Program-made: the position numbers and the translations under genes
NCBI RefSeq assembly: GCF_003182135.1
Contig: NZ_QGTL01000004.1
Span: forward strand, 124,001-188,000
Source of the DNA: Nocardia neocaledoniensis
GTDB lineage: Bacteria > Actinomycetota > Actinomycetes > Mycobacteriales > Mycobacteriaceae
Reading direction: 5' to 3'
DNA length: 64,000 nt
In this document: positions 15,433-23,558 of the stretch, piece after piece
How positions within the stretch are numbered: position 1 is the stretch's first letter
Layout: each line of letters opens with the position of its first letter
The notes under the pieces: generated by a model
Told to the model about the DNA's origin: nothing
The model's database searches: none
Seen by the model: only the letters and a program-made list of their open reading frames with translations

Positions 15433-15822
15433 ATGGTGAGACAACGGAGCGCGGTGGTCCCGCCCGAGGTCAGCGCCACCCTGCGGCTTGCTCGCAAGGA
15501 GCGCGAGATGTCGATGGACCGCGCCGCCAAGGCAGCACGAATCAGCACCAGCTTGTGGACACAGGTGGAGAACGGAACCCAATACAAGCGGGGCCGCAAG
15601 GTGCCCGCCAGCACGACCGCCGAGACTCTGCAGGCGATGGCGGCGGCCGTGGGCCTCGATGCCGAGCCCTTGTTGCAGCAGGCTGGACTCGATCCGGTCG
15701 AGGCAGTGGAACCCGCGGCGGCACCCGCTAATGGGATCGTCGACCTCTCCGGGTTGTCGGAGGGTGATCTGCGGATCGTGGCGGCCTACGTGAATGGAAT
15801 TCGGGCTGCTCGGCGTAATTGA
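15433..15822 (+). CDS. XRE-family transcriptional regulator
   Basis: 129 aa from ATG 15433; no ribosome binding site, and a -10-like TACCCT ends 6 bases before the ATG, so a leaderless message is likely. Residues about 10-75 form an HTH_3 domain: LRLARKEREMSMDRAAKAARIS (first helices), TSLWTQVENGTQYKR (recognition helix), then AETLQAMAAAVGLDAE. The C-terminal part is a Pro/Ala linker and a helix (LSEGDLRIVAAYVNGIRA) common in phage-type repressors of actinomycetes. It is the only plus-strand gene of the phage-derived block and sits at its right end, so it is the likely master repressor. Confidence 0.85.
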   Translation: MVRQRSAVVPPEVSATLRLARKEREMSMDRAAKAARISTSLWTQVENGTQYKRGRKVPASTTAETLQAMAAAVGLDAEPLLQQAGLDPVEAVEPAAAPANGIVDLSGLSEGDLRIVAAYVNGIRAARRN

Positions 15823-15839
15823 TCCATCTTCAGCCTAAA

Positions 15840-15881
15840 AACGCCGAATGCCCCACCTGAAGAGGTGGGGCATTCGGCGTT
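15840..15881. terminator. Bidirectional terminator at the right end of the phage-derived block
   Basis: A perfect 19-bp inverted repeat (AACGCCGAATGCCCCACCT and complement, 4-nt loop) between the convergent XRE gene and the secreted protein gene, 17 bases after the XRE stop. Confidence 0.85.
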
Positions 15882-15892
15882 GTGGGAGTGGA

Positions 15893-16354
15893 TCACTCGG
15901 TGGCTTCGGTCTCCGGCTCTTCGGCGGCGGAGGAGCCGGCGAGCAGGCCCTCGAGGACGGCGGCCAGGCCCTCGGCGGAGCCGGTCTCGACGGGCTCTTC
16001 CTCGTTGATGGCGGCGGCGTCGGTGGTCTCGGTCTCTTCGGCGCCGGCGGAGCCGGTGGTCAGGGCCTCGAGGAGGGCGGCGAGGCCGGTGGCGGAGCCG
16101 GTGTCGGCCTCGGGGTCGGTCTCGTCCGCGATGACCTTCTTGGCCTTGTCGGCGGTCTCGGTGCCCGCGGAACCGGAGCTCAGGGATTCCAGGATGGCGG
16201 CCAGGCCGTCGGCCGAGCCGGTGCCCGCCTCGGTCTCGGTGCCGCCGCCGGTCGCCGGCGGGGTGGTGTCCTCAGCGGTTGCCACACCGGTACCGAACAT
16301 GGCCAGACCCGCCGCGACGACGATGCCGAACCCGAGCGTGCGGAACTTCTTCAT
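15893..16354 (-). CDS. Secreted protein with three TGSA.GLAA.LE.L repeats
   Basis: 153 aa; ATG 16354 with GAGGGGTT. A signal peptide (MKKFRTLGFGIVVAAGLAMF..ATA) ends near residue 27. The mature part is acidic and contains three copies of TGSAxGLAAxLExLxxGSA (starting near residues 45, 84 and 123) separated by Glu/Thr-rich linkers. I do not recognise a family. A smaller exported protein at 22093..22341 carries a related GSAGTGSA run, so this kind of short Gly-Ser-Ala motif recurs in the organism. Possibly a surface or amyloid-like helical repeat protein; no enzymatic motif. Confidence 0.75.
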   Translation of the reverse strand: MKKFRTLGFGIVVAAGLAMFGTGVATAEDTTPPATGGGTETEAGTGSADGLAAILESLSSGSAGTETADKAKKVIADETDPEADTGSATGLAALLEALTTGSAGAEETETTDAAAINEEEPVETGSAEGLAAVLEGLLAGSSAAEEPETEATE

Positions 16355-16780
16355 GAAACTGGAACCCCTCGATTGAAAGCATGAATGCCGACGTCATCGC
16401 CGGTCCACGAAGTTCTAACACGGTGCTGATCGATGGCCCCAGCCCGTGGTTTTCGGGGCAGGCTCTGGGCGGATGCCGGAATGTTGCTGGCGGCGAGGGT
16501 GGTAATCGACTCGTCGCGAGGGTTTCAGATCGATTCCTCGAGTCGCGGGAATTCGCACCGCGTCCGATTCGGTGACAGAGAATCGTTTCCGCTGCGCAAT
16601 CGATCAAATGAGAGGCGAACAAAATGCGAACGAGGGGTGTTTCGAAAACGGTGAGTAGCATCCCGATGGCTAACTCCGAGTAATACCCAGCTAACCATCG
16701 GTTCATGCCATGATTGATCTCACTGTAACAAGTGCCAGACTATGAACGATTGCGCCGCAACGCTGTTCAGAAAATACTAC
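16355..16780. other. Non-coding stretch upstream of the secreted repeat protein
   Basis: About 425 bases, AT-richer than the flanks, with no credible frame. It must contain the promoter of the minus-strand secreted protein gene. I see no repeat or attachment site. Confidence 0.4.
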
Positions 16781-16810
16781 GGGCCGCACACCCTTTCGGA
16801 TGTGCGGCCC
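16781..16810 (-). terminator. Terminator of the fabG4-htdX operon
   Basis: GGGCCGCACA and its exact complement (10-bp stem, 10-nt loop), followed on the minus strand by a T-rich GTAGTATTTTCTG. Confidence 0.85.
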
Positions 16811-16827
16811 GTCGAATTCCCCTGCGA

Positions 16828-17697
16828 TCAGCGCAAAGTCGCGGTGAGGTGGGGGTAGCCCTTCTTGGGGTGCAGCATGGAGAGATCCCAGCCGCCGCCG
16901 ACCTGTTCGGCGTAGATGTTCACTGCGGACGGCAGGAAGATCGGCTTACCGAATTTCACCGAGTACGTGGTCTTTTCAGGAACGCGACCCTCGATGGTGC
17001 TGAGAATGTTCGCGGCCGACCACATGCCGTGGGCGATGGTCTTCGGGAAACCCATCGCCTTGGCGCCGAGGCCGGAGACGTGGATGGGGTTGCGGTCGCC
17101 GGACGCGGCGGCGTAGCGGTTGATCATCTTCTGATCGACGCGCTGCACGCGCAGCGGGGGCGGCGGCACCTCCTCCACCGGCGGCTCGGGCTTCGGACCG
17201 CCGGACAGCGACGTGCGCTGCTGGTGCAGCATGGTCGAGACCTGGCGCCAGACGAGTTCGCGGCCGACCCGGATCTCGGTCACCGCGTCGATCAGCAGAC
17301 CCTTCGGGTGCTCCCGGAGGTTCTCGATGTGGGCGGTGAAATCGAGCGGCTCGGCGACCGAGATCTCCCTGGTGCGCTCGATGACGTTGCCCAGGTGCAC
17401 CGAACCCACCGCGGTGAACGGGAAGTCCCGCGCCACCAGCAGTTCCATCATCAGCGGGAACGACAGGATGAACGGGTACGTCAGCGGCAGGGTGTCGCTG
17501 AAGCGCAGACCGGTCGCGTGGCAGTACGCGGCCAGGTGATCGGGGTCGACCTGGAACCCGTCGAGGACGACGCGGCGGTCGGGCAGGGCCGGCTTGCGGC
17601 CCGAGAGCGGGCCGGGCAGCGGGACGGCGCCCAGCGCCGCCTTCGCGTACAGCCCGCCGTTCTTCGGTACCTCGGTGAGGGTGATCGTCTGGGTCAT
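16828..17697 (-). CDS. htdX: (R)-specific enoyl-CoA hydratase, MaoC family
   Basis: 289 aa. The ATG overlaps the fabG4 stop by one base (TGATG). A double hot-dog protein: the C-terminal half has the hydratase-2 motif (YAAASGDRNPIH, then AHGMW), with Asp and His as catalytic pair. The N-terminal half is a degenerate hot-dog lacking the motif. The size and the order htdX-fabG4-divergent fadA2 are those of Rv0241c-Rv0242c-Rv0243. It hydrates trans-2-enoyl-CoA to (R)-3-hydroxyacyl-CoA. With FabG4 and FadA2 it would make an acyl-CoA beta-oxidation or elongation set. Confidence 0.9.
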   Translation of the reverse strand: MTQTITLTEVPKNGGLYAKAALGAVPLPGPLSGRKPALPDRRVVLDGFQVDPDHLAAYCHATGLRFSDTLPLTYPFILSFPLMMELLVARDFPFTAVGSVHLGNVIERTREISVAEPLDFTAHIENLREHPKGLLIDAVTEIRVGRELVWRQVSTMLHQQRTSLSGGPKPEPPVEEVPPPPLRVQRVDQKMINRYAAASGDRNPIHVSGLGAKAMGFPKTIAHGMWSAANILSTIEGRVPEKTTYSVKFGKPIFLPSAVNIYAEQVGGGWDLSMLHPKKGYPHLTATLR

Positions 17698-19055
17698 CAG
17701 GCGCCGATCAGGCTCTGCCCGCAGACGCGAACCACGTTGCCGCTCACCGCGTTCGACGCCGGGCTGGCGAAGTAGGCGATGGTCTCGGCGACGTCGACGG
17801 TCTGACCGCCCTGCAGCAGCGAGCTCATCAGGCGGCCTGCCTCGCGGGTGCCGAGCGGGATGGCGGCGGTCATCGCGGTCTCGATGAAGCCGGGGGCCAC
17901 CGCGTTGATGGTGATGCCCTTCTCCGACAGCAGCGGGGCCTCGGCGTCGACCATGCCGATGACGCCGGCCTTGGAAGCGCCGTAGTTGGTCTGGCCGCGG
18001 TTGCCCGCGATGCCGGCGATGGAGGACACGTCGATCACGCGGCCGCCCTCCTTGAGCACGCCCTTGGCCACCAGCCCGGTGGTGATGCGGTGCGGAGCGG
18101 CGAGGTTGACGTTGATGACCGAGTTCCAGCGGCCCTCGTCCATATTGGCGAGCAGCTTGTCGCGGGTGATGCCGGCGTTGTGCACGACGATGTCGATGCC
18201 GCCGAAACGCTCGGTGGCGAACTCGGCGAGACGCTCGGCGGCGTCGGGCGCGGTGACGTCCAGGGCCAGGGCGGTGCCGCCGACCTTGTTCGCGGTCTCG
18301 GACAGGGCCTCGCCCGCGGCGGGGATGTCGGCGACGATGACGGTGGCGCCGTCACGCGCGAAGACCTCGGCGATGGTGGCGCCGATGCCACGGGCCGCGC
18401 CGGTGACGACGGCGACCTTGCCCGCGAGCGGCTTGTCCCAGCTGGCCGGCGCCACGGACTCGGCCTTGCCGACCCGGATGACCTGGCCGTCGACGAAGGC
18501 CGACTTGCCCGAGAGCAGGAAGCGCAGGGTGGACTCCAGGCCGGTCGCGGCGGCGCCCGCCTCGGGGTGCACGTAGACCAGCTGACCGGTGGCGCCGCGC
18601 AGCAGCTCCTTGGCGACCGAGCGGGTGAAGCCCTCGAGCGCGCGCTGGGCGATCTGCTCGTCGACCGAGCCGACCAGCTCCGGCGTGGTACCCAGAACCA
18701 CGACACGCCCCGAAGGTGCGAGGTTGCGCATGGCGGGCTGGAAGAATTCGAACAGCTGCGAGAGCTTGTCGATGGAGTCGATGCCGGTGGCGTCGAACAC
18801 CAGGGCGCCGTACTTGGTGCCCGCGTCGAGCGAGTCCGCGACGGTGTAGTCCGCCGAGAGCAGCGCGCGGACCGGCTCGGCCAACCGGCCCTTGCCGCCA
18901 AGCAGCACCGGGCCGGGCAGGGCGGGCTCGCCCGCCTTGTAACGGCGCAGCTCGGCCGGCTGGGGCAGACCCAGCTTGCTCGCCAGGAACGCGCCGGGGG
19001 CGGAGTGGATGAAGGATCCGTAGAGGTTGGGTGCGCCCTTGCTCTTGGCTGCCAC
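17697..19055 (-). CDS. fabG4: 3-oxoacyl-reductase, high-molecular-weight FabG
   Basis: 452 aa from a GTG at 19055 with a GAAGGTAGGAAC site; the longer frame runs into the fadA2 promoter. The N-terminal ~200 residues are a Rossmann-like domain without catalytic residues, typical of FabG4. The C-terminal part is a short-chain dehydrogenase: TGAARGIGA nucleotide-binding loop, NAG in HNAGITRD, Ser in VSSIAG, and YGASKAG with catalytic Tyr and Lys. FabG4 of M. tuberculosis is an NADH-dependent 3-oxoacyl-CoA reductase of similar length (454 aa). Translation is coupled to htdX. Confidence 0.9.
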   Translation of the reverse strand: MAAKSKGAPNLYGSFIHSAPGAFLASKLGLPQPAELRRYKAGEPALPGPVLLGGKGRLAEPVRALLSADYTVADSLDAGTKYGALVFDATGIDSIDKLSQLFEFFQPAMRNLAPSGRVVVLGTTPELVGSVDEQIAQRALEGFTRSVAKELLRGATGQLVYVHPEAGAAATGLESTLRFLLSGKSAFVDGQVIRVGKAESVAPASWDKPLAGKVAVVTGAARGIGATIAEVFARDGATVIVADIPAAGEALSETANKVGGTALALDVTAPDAAERLAEFATERFGGIDIVVHNAGITRDKLLANMDEGRWNSVINVNLAAPHRITTGLVAKGVLKEGGRVIDVSSIAGIAGNRGQTNYGASKAGVIGMVDAEAPLLSEKGITINAVAPGFIETAMTAAIPLGTREAGRLMSSLLQGGQTVDVAETIAYFASPASNAVSGNVVRVCGQSLIGA

Positions 19056-19149
19056 TGTTCCTACCTTCTCTGTGCTCGACGTGTATGTGACCGTGCTCGC
19101 CCAGTGTCCCCCGTGTGAGCTCACATTTGCGGGTACGGTGTCGACAACG

Positions 19150-19169
19150 AACTTACTCCAGAGTAAGTT
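19150..19169. promoter_or_regulatory. Perfect 20-bp palindrome, probable TetR operator
   Basis: AACTTACTC-CA-GAGTAAGTT lies in the divergent fabG4/fadA2 intergenic region, 41 bases before the fadA2 GTG. It matches 17 of 20 bases of the palindrome upstream of the TetR gene (29843..29862). Confidence 0.75.
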
Positions 19170-19210
19170 GGATGACAACCGATCACCCGACGAGACCATG
19201 GAGAACTCGA

Positions 19211-20533
19211 GTGACAAGCAAAGCCCGCTCGGCGAAGACCCCGGCCAAGACCGCGAAGACCCAGCGCCCGGTCGCGATCGTTGGCGGTAACCGTATTCCG
19301 TTCGCTCGCTCCGACAAGGCCTACGCGAAGGCGTCGAACCAGGACATGTTCACGGCCACCCTGGACGGGCTGGTCAGCCGGTTCGGCCTGCAGGGTGAGC
19401 GCCTGGGCATGGTCGTCGGCGGCGCGGTGCTCAAGCGCGTCGGCGAGCACAGCCTGATCCGCGAGAGCGTGCTCGGCTCCAAGCTCTCGCCCTACACCCC
19501 TGCCCACGACCTGCAGCTCGCCTGTGGCACCGGCCTGCAGTCGGTGGTCACCGTCGGTGACGCGATCGCCATGGGGCGCATCGAGTCCGGCATCGGCGGC
19601 GGCGCGGACACCACCTCCGACGCGCCGATCGGCGTCAGCGAGGACATGCGCGAGTGGATGCTCACCGCCAACCGGGCCAAGACCAACAAGGACCGGCTCA
19701 AGCTGGTCGGCCAGCTGCGCCCCTCGATGCTGGGCATCGAGATCCCGCGCAACGCCGAGCCGCGCACCGGGCTGTCGATGGGTGAGCACGCCGCCATCAC
19801 CGCCAAGGAGTTCGGCATCGCCCGCGAGGCGCAGGACGAGCTGGCCTACCTCTCGCACAAGAACATGGCCGCCGCCTACGACCGTGGCTTCTTCGACGAC
19901 CTGATCACCCCGTTCCTCGGCCTGACCCGCGACGACAACCTGCGTCCCGGCTCGACCGTGGAGAAGCTGGCCACCCTCAAGCCGGTGTTCGGCACCAAGC
20001 TGGGCGACGCCACCATGACCGCGGGCAACTCCACCCCGCTCACCGACGGCGCGTCGGCGGTGCTGCTGTCCAGTGACGAATGGGCCGCCGAGCGCAACCT
20101 GCCGGTGCTGGCGCACCTGGTCGACTCCGAGGTGGCCTCGGTCGACTACATCCACGGCCCCGACGGCCTGCTGATGGCGCCCACCTACGCGGTGCCGCGC
20201 ATGCTGGCCCGCAACGGCCTGACCCTGCAGGACTTCGACTACTACGAGATCCACGAGGCCTTCGCCTCCGTGGTGCTGTGCACGCTGGCCGCGTGGGAGT
20301 CCGACGCCTACTGCAAGGAGCGCCTCGGCCTGGACGGCGCGCTGGGTTCGATCGACCGCAGCAAGCTCAACGTCAACGGTTCCTCGCTCGCCGCGGGCCA
20401 CCCGTTCGCCGCGACCGGCGGCCGCATCGTCGCCTCGACCGCGAAGATGCTGGCGGAGAAGGGATCCGGCCGCGCGCTGATCTCCATCTGCGCCGCGGGC
20501 GGCCAGGGCGTCGTCGCCATCATCGAGCGGTAG
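19211..20533 (+). CDS. fadA2: Acetyl-CoA acyltransferase (thiolase)
   Basis: 440 aa from GTG 19211, supported by GGAGAA 6 bases upstream. Thiolase features: nucleophile Cys in [10 protein letters not shown], the [14 protein letters not shown] segment, EIHEAFASV, the [14 protein letters not shown]is motif, and the C-terminal Cys in [10 protein letters not shown]. It cleaves 3-oxoacyl-CoA to acetyl-CoA and shortened acyl-CoA. Length is identical to what I recall for M. tuberculosis FadA2. It is divergent from fabG4-htdX and shares the palindrome operator, so these three are likely co-regulated. Confidence 0.92.
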   Translation: MTSKARSAKTPAKTAKTQRPVAIVGGNRIPFARSDKAYAKASNQDMFTATLDGLVSRFGLQGERLGMVVGGAVLKRVGEHSLIRESVLGSKLSPYTPAHDLQLACGTGLQSVVTVGDAIAMGRIESGIGGGADTTSDAPIGVSEDMREWMLTANRAKTNKDRLKLVGQLRPSMLGIEIPRNAEPRTGLSMGEHAAITAKEFGIAREAQDELAYLSHKNMAAAYDRGFFDDLITPFLGLTRDDNLRPGSTVEKLATLKPVFGTKLGDATMTAGNSTPLTDGASAVLLSSDEWAAERNLPVLAHLVDSEVASVDYIHGPDGLLMAPTYAVPRMLARNGLTLQDFDYYEIHEAFASVVLCTLAAWESDAYCKERLGLDGALGSIDRSKLNVNGSSLAAGHPFAATGGRIVASTAKMLAEKGSGRALISICAAGGQGVVAIIER

Positions 20534-20547
20534 TCTTCGCTGAACGG

Positions 20548-20582
20548 ATAGCGGCGGCGCCCGACCCGGGTGTCGCCGCTAT
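20548..20582. terminator. Hairpin between fadA2 and the hipA remnant
   Basis: ATAGCGGCG and its complement CGCCGCTAT with a 17-nt GC-rich loop, overlapping the stop codon of the converging hipA remnant (20579). Probably serves both genes. Confidence 0.6.
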
Positions 20583-21609
20583 TCGGCGAGCTTCGCCAAC
20601 TCGCCCCTGCGTAGCCGAAGCTCGCGCAAGGTGTGGTTTCTCGGCGACCCAATGATCGGTATCCGCTCGAAATCGACTGCGGCCGCGGCTCGCAGCGCCA
20701 GTCGCTGCGCCGAGACCGCGGCCTTTCGCGGCAAGCCGATCTCCCCAGCGAAATCCATCCAGTGGTTCGCCCGCAGGTTCTTTGTGCGTCCGGCGATGGG
20801 CAGCGCCATCGAATCATCACCGTAGACGAGGGTGCAAGGTATGTCGTAGATCGGCGCGACTGCCCATCGGCCCGCACTGTCGCGCAGTGCCCCGACATTC
20901 TTTCCGTGCAGGTCACCGTTTCCCGTCAGCCAAGCGAATACGAACTGCAAGTAGAGATTTCGCACAGCTACCAGCGGCGCGCCGACCACGCCAGCCAACG
21001 CCGCGACGGCATCGACGGCATCGACGCCGTATTTGGCAGACGGCGGCAGACCGAGGATTTGGGTGGCGTCTTCGAACGCCAGGCGCTGCCATGACCCGCT
21101 CTCGAAGACGCGATCGAATCGACGGACGAGGAGACCGGGCAGCCCGTCCTTGTCGTACACGAGATCCGCCTCGGAAACCAGGAGCTTCATCACGTGCGCC
21201 GCACTGAGGTGCGCCGCCTCGTTCTCGATCAGGTAGGGGTAACTCGGCTGCGACAATTTCAGGATGAATCGGCCGATGGATATACCTGAACATCACCTGG
21301 CGCATCCGCTCCGACGGCCAGCAGCAGACTGAGTTCATCATTCACACTCGTCTTCACCGCCCGACGCAATACCGTCAAGCGGTGGCCTTCTGGGAGTAGG
21401 CCCGCGAAGAACGCCGGCACAGAACCCGATGCGCTGATAACCGGCGCGGCATCCACGGGGAGGGTCGATGCGACAGGGTCACCGGAGTATCCGGGCAAAT
21501 AGGCGAACTCCGTTCCGCCCCCTTTCGCTCTGGTGATCGAGGCAGCTAGACACCCCGCCTTGTAGACATCCGCACCGCGCACTCTGCGCAGTGCCTCGAG
21601 GTCCGTCAT
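20579..21609 (-). pseudogene. hipA: hipA toxin kinase gene, disrupted
   Basis: Two frames together resemble one HipA. The upstream frame (21259..21609, overlapping hipB by 4 bases) has the N-terminal Couple_hipA part (GSVPAFFAGLLPEGHRL, DELSLLLAVGADAPGDVQV) and ends in a premature stop. The downstream frame begins after a stop with SIGRFILKLSQP and has the kinase core: NEAAHLSAAHV, TGNGDLHGKNVGAL (catalytic Asp and Asn) and IYDIPCT (the DFG-like Asp). Joining needs a frameshift near 21260, and the usual linker with the GxQxK segment seems missing, so a deletion is likely too. The downstream frame has only a TTG start without a ribosome binding site. HipA normally phosphorylates a tRNA synthetase; this copy is probably inactive. 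Confidence 0.8.
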
Positions 21610-21806
21610 GGCATGACCTGTAAGGTCAGCCCGACCGCACCCGCCACAGCGGCGACGGTGCCGATGCTGGTCGAACCGGTTCCGTGCTCGATGTCTCGCA
21701 CAGTGCGCGTCGACGCGCCCACCATCTCCGCGAGCTGCTCCTGTGTCAGTTGGTGACGCCGCCGCTCAGCACGGATTCGGGCGCCTATCTCACTCAAGGC
21801 CTCCAC
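21606..21806 (-). CDS. hipB: HipB antitoxin, XRE-type
   Basis: 66 aa from a GTG at 21806 with a GGGTGGG site. The entire protein is an HTH_3 domain: IGARIRAERRRHQLTQEQLAEMVG, STRTVRDIEHG (recognition helix) and SIGTVAAVAGAVGLTLQV. It overlaps the hipA N-terminal frame by four bases. Three copies of a CGGCA..ATTCTGCCG palindrome lie just upstream, as expected for HipB autoregulation. HipB looks intact although the kinase gene is broken. Confidence 0.85.
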   Translation of the reverse strand: MEALSEIGARIRAERRRHQLTQEQLAEMVGASTRTVRDIEHGTGSTSIGTVAAVAGAVGLTLQVMP

Positions 21807-21821
21807 CAGCCCACCCTTCAG

Positions 21822-21837
21822 CGGCAGAATTCTGCCG
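21822..21837. promoter_or_regulatory. HipB operator copy 1
   Basis: CGGCAGAATTCTGCCG, a perfect 16-bp palindrome 16 bases upstream of the hipB start. Confidence 0.75.
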
Positions 21838-21880
21838 ATATGGTCGCCAACTTAAAAGAGTACGGCACAACAGAGTAGTT

Positions 21881-21896
21881 CGGCAATATTCTGCCG
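21881..21896. promoter_or_regulatory. HipB operator copy 2
   Basis: CGGCAATATTCTGCCG; differs from copy 1 at two central bases. A further half site TTCTGCCGG follows at 21898. Confidence 0.75.
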
Positions 21897-21941
21897 CTTC
21901 TGCCGGAAGTGGCGCATGTGAGTGATTCACCAGGACTTATT

Positions 21942-21957
21942 CGGCAATATTCTGCCG
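21942..21957. promoter_or_regulatory. HipB operator copy 3
   Basis: CGGCAATATTCTGCCG, identical to copy 2 and 61 bases from it, close to six helical turns, so cooperative binding on one DNA face is possible. Confidence 0.75.
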
Positions 21958-22092
21958 ATTGAAAGCCGGGCCGCGACGCCCGGAGCGCGCCCGCGGCGGT
22001 ACCAGCGACAGCCGCGGTGGCGACCGAAGGACGAATCAGCTGGAGCTACAGGCGCTCGGCGCGCGCCGATGGCGTCGGCGCGCGCGTGCTCG

Positions 22093-22341
22093 TCAGCGGC
22101 ACATGGGGTTCGGGTGGGGCTCGGCGGCGCCCCAGGGGCCGCAGATGATGAGCTTCATGATGCCGAGGGGGAAGTCGATGAGGGCGGAGCCGGTGCCGGC
22201 GGAGCCGGTGCCGGCGGAGCCGGATTCGGCGATGACGGCCGGGGCCGCGGTGGGCGCGGCGAGGGCGGGGGCGGCGCCCGCGGTGGCGATGCCGGCGACA
22301 GTGGCGGTGGCGACCAGGACTCGGATCATTCGACGGTGCAT
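22093..22341 (-). CDS. Small secreted protein
   Basis: 82 aa, ATG 22341 with GAAAGGCACCTC. Signal peptide (RMIRVLVATATVAGIATAGAAPALA) with cleavage near residue 28. The mature part has AESGSAGTGSAGTGSA, a hydrophobic IDFPLGIMKLII stretch, and two Cys near the end (ICGPWG and the penultimate MCR). The GSA motif recalls the repeats of the secreted protein at 15893..16354. Family unknown. Confidence 0.7.
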   Translation of the reverse strand: MHRRMIRVLVATATVAGIATAGAAPALAAPTAAPAVIAESGSAGTGSAGTGSALIDFPLGIMKLIICGPWGAAEPHPNPMCR

Positions 22342-22433
22342 GAGGTGCCTTTCGATAACACTGGGTGGAGCTGATCAGAAGATCGGGCGGCTCAACCTGT
22401 TCGTTACCAACACTTTCTGAACTTTATTATCTG

Positions 22434-22457
22434 AAACCCTTTGCGCCAGAAGGGTTT
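22434..22457 (-). terminator. Terminator after the esterase gene
   Basis: AAACCCTT / AAGGGTTT, 8-nt loop, overlapping the TAA of the esterase; on the minus strand an AT-rich tract follows. Confidence 0.65.
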
Positions 22458-23448
22458 ACTCCGTGCCGATGGCTTCGGCGAAGAGCGGCCAGGACTTGTG
22501 CAGATCCTGTTCCCAGTACTTCCAGGTGTGCGTGCCCGCCGGGCGGAATTCGGTGTGGGCGGGGATGTTCAGGTCGGCCAGGCGGGCGGCCAGCCGCTGG
22601 GTGCACTGGTTGGCCGCGACCTCGATGGCGCCGCCGAGCAGGATCTGGTCGGTCATGCCGATGACCTTGCCGGGGGTCGCGCCGGGCGGCAGCGCCTCGG
22701 CCGCGCCGGGGAGGCCGGTGGCGCTCGAGAGGTAGATCGTCTTGCCGCGCAGGCGTTCCGCGTTGAGATACGGGTCGTTGGCGCGCCAGGCCGGGTCGCC
22801 GGGGGCGCCCCACATGTTGGCCGGGTCGGCGCCGGCGCGCGCCAGGACGAGTTCGACGGCGGTGCGGCCGAGCGGATCGTCGACCGAAGCGCAGCCGCTG
22901 TAGGCGCCGACGGCGCGGTAGCGGTCGGGCGCGGCGATGGCCAGATTCAGCACGGCCGTGGCCGACATCGACAGTCCGGCGATGGCATTGACGCCGGTGG
23001 TGTTCAGCGTCGCGTCGATGATCGGCGGGAGTTCCTCGGTGAGGAAGGTCTGCCACTTGTTGCGGCCCAGTTCGGGATCGTCGCGCAGCCAGTCGGTGTA
23101 GTAGGAGAACTTGCCCGCGGCCGGGGTGACGACGTTGACGTTCTTGTCGCCGAAGAACTGCACGATGTCGGTCTGGTTGTACCAGTTGGCGACATCCTCG
23201 CCGCCGCCCGCGCCGTTGAGCAGGTACAGGGTGGGGCGTGGCGCGCTGGTGTCGTGCGGGGTGATGACCTGCAGCGGGATCACCCGGTCCATCGCCGCCG
23301 AGTAGACGTGCAGCATCTGCTGCCGCTGGCCCGGCCGCTCGATCCGGTCCAGCCGCGAGCCGTCGGCGCCCGCGGCGCCGATCGAGGTCGCCGAGAGCAC
23401 CAGGGTCAGTGCCGCCACCACGGCGGCTCGCAGAGTGAACACGAACAT
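22456..23448 (-). CDS. Secreted antigen-85-like esterase or mycolyltransferase
   Basis: 330 aa. The signal peptide (residues 1-28, VVAALTLVLSATSIGAAGA) precedes an alpha/beta hydrolase of the esterase D / Ag85 family: PTLYLLNGAGGGEDVANW (oxyanion region), a TEELPPIID segment, the nucleophile GLSMSA, and GTHTWKYW with the catalytic His. Ag85 proteins move mycolates between trehalose monomycolate and arabinogalactan or other acceptors. Several paralogues are normal in Nocardia. Whether this one is a true mycolyltransferase or an esterase cannot be told from sequence alone. Confidence 0.85.
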   Translation of the reverse strand: MFVFTLRAAVVAALTLVLSATSIGAAGADGSRLDRIERPGQRQQMLHVYSAAMDRVIPLQVITPHDTSAPRPTLYLLNGAGGGEDVANWYNQTDIVQFFGDKNVNVVTPAAGKFSYYTDWLRDDPELGRNKWQTFLTEELPPIIDATLNTTGVNAIAGLSMSATAVLNLAIAAPDRYRAVGAYSGCASVDDPLGRTAVELVLARAGADPANMWGAPGDPAWRANDPYLNAERLRGKTIYLSSATGLPGAAEALPPGATPGKVIGMTDQILLGGAIEVAANQCTQRLAARLADLNIPAHTEFRPAGTHTWKYWEQDLHKSWPLFAEAIGTE

Positions 23449-23558
23449 GCTTCCTTCACCGAGCTGGCAGCCGGGCCGGCTGCGGCCGAACGAGTTTCAT
23501 GGACCGGGAACGCCGGGGCGGCAGCGCGAGACCGCCCCGGCGACCAGGTGCCGGGCGA

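Noticed and set aside
1..15822. Contractile (R-type) tailocin or extracellular contractile injection system
   Set aside because: No sheath, baseplate wedge, spike or AAA+ gene is seen; the order terminator, tube, frameshifted chaperones, tape measure, distal tail is that of a flexible non-contractile tail.
18090..19118. 342-aa plus-strand frame inside fabG4
   Set aside because: Shadow with Gly/Arg/Val composition; fabG4 on minus has complete dehydrogenase motifs.
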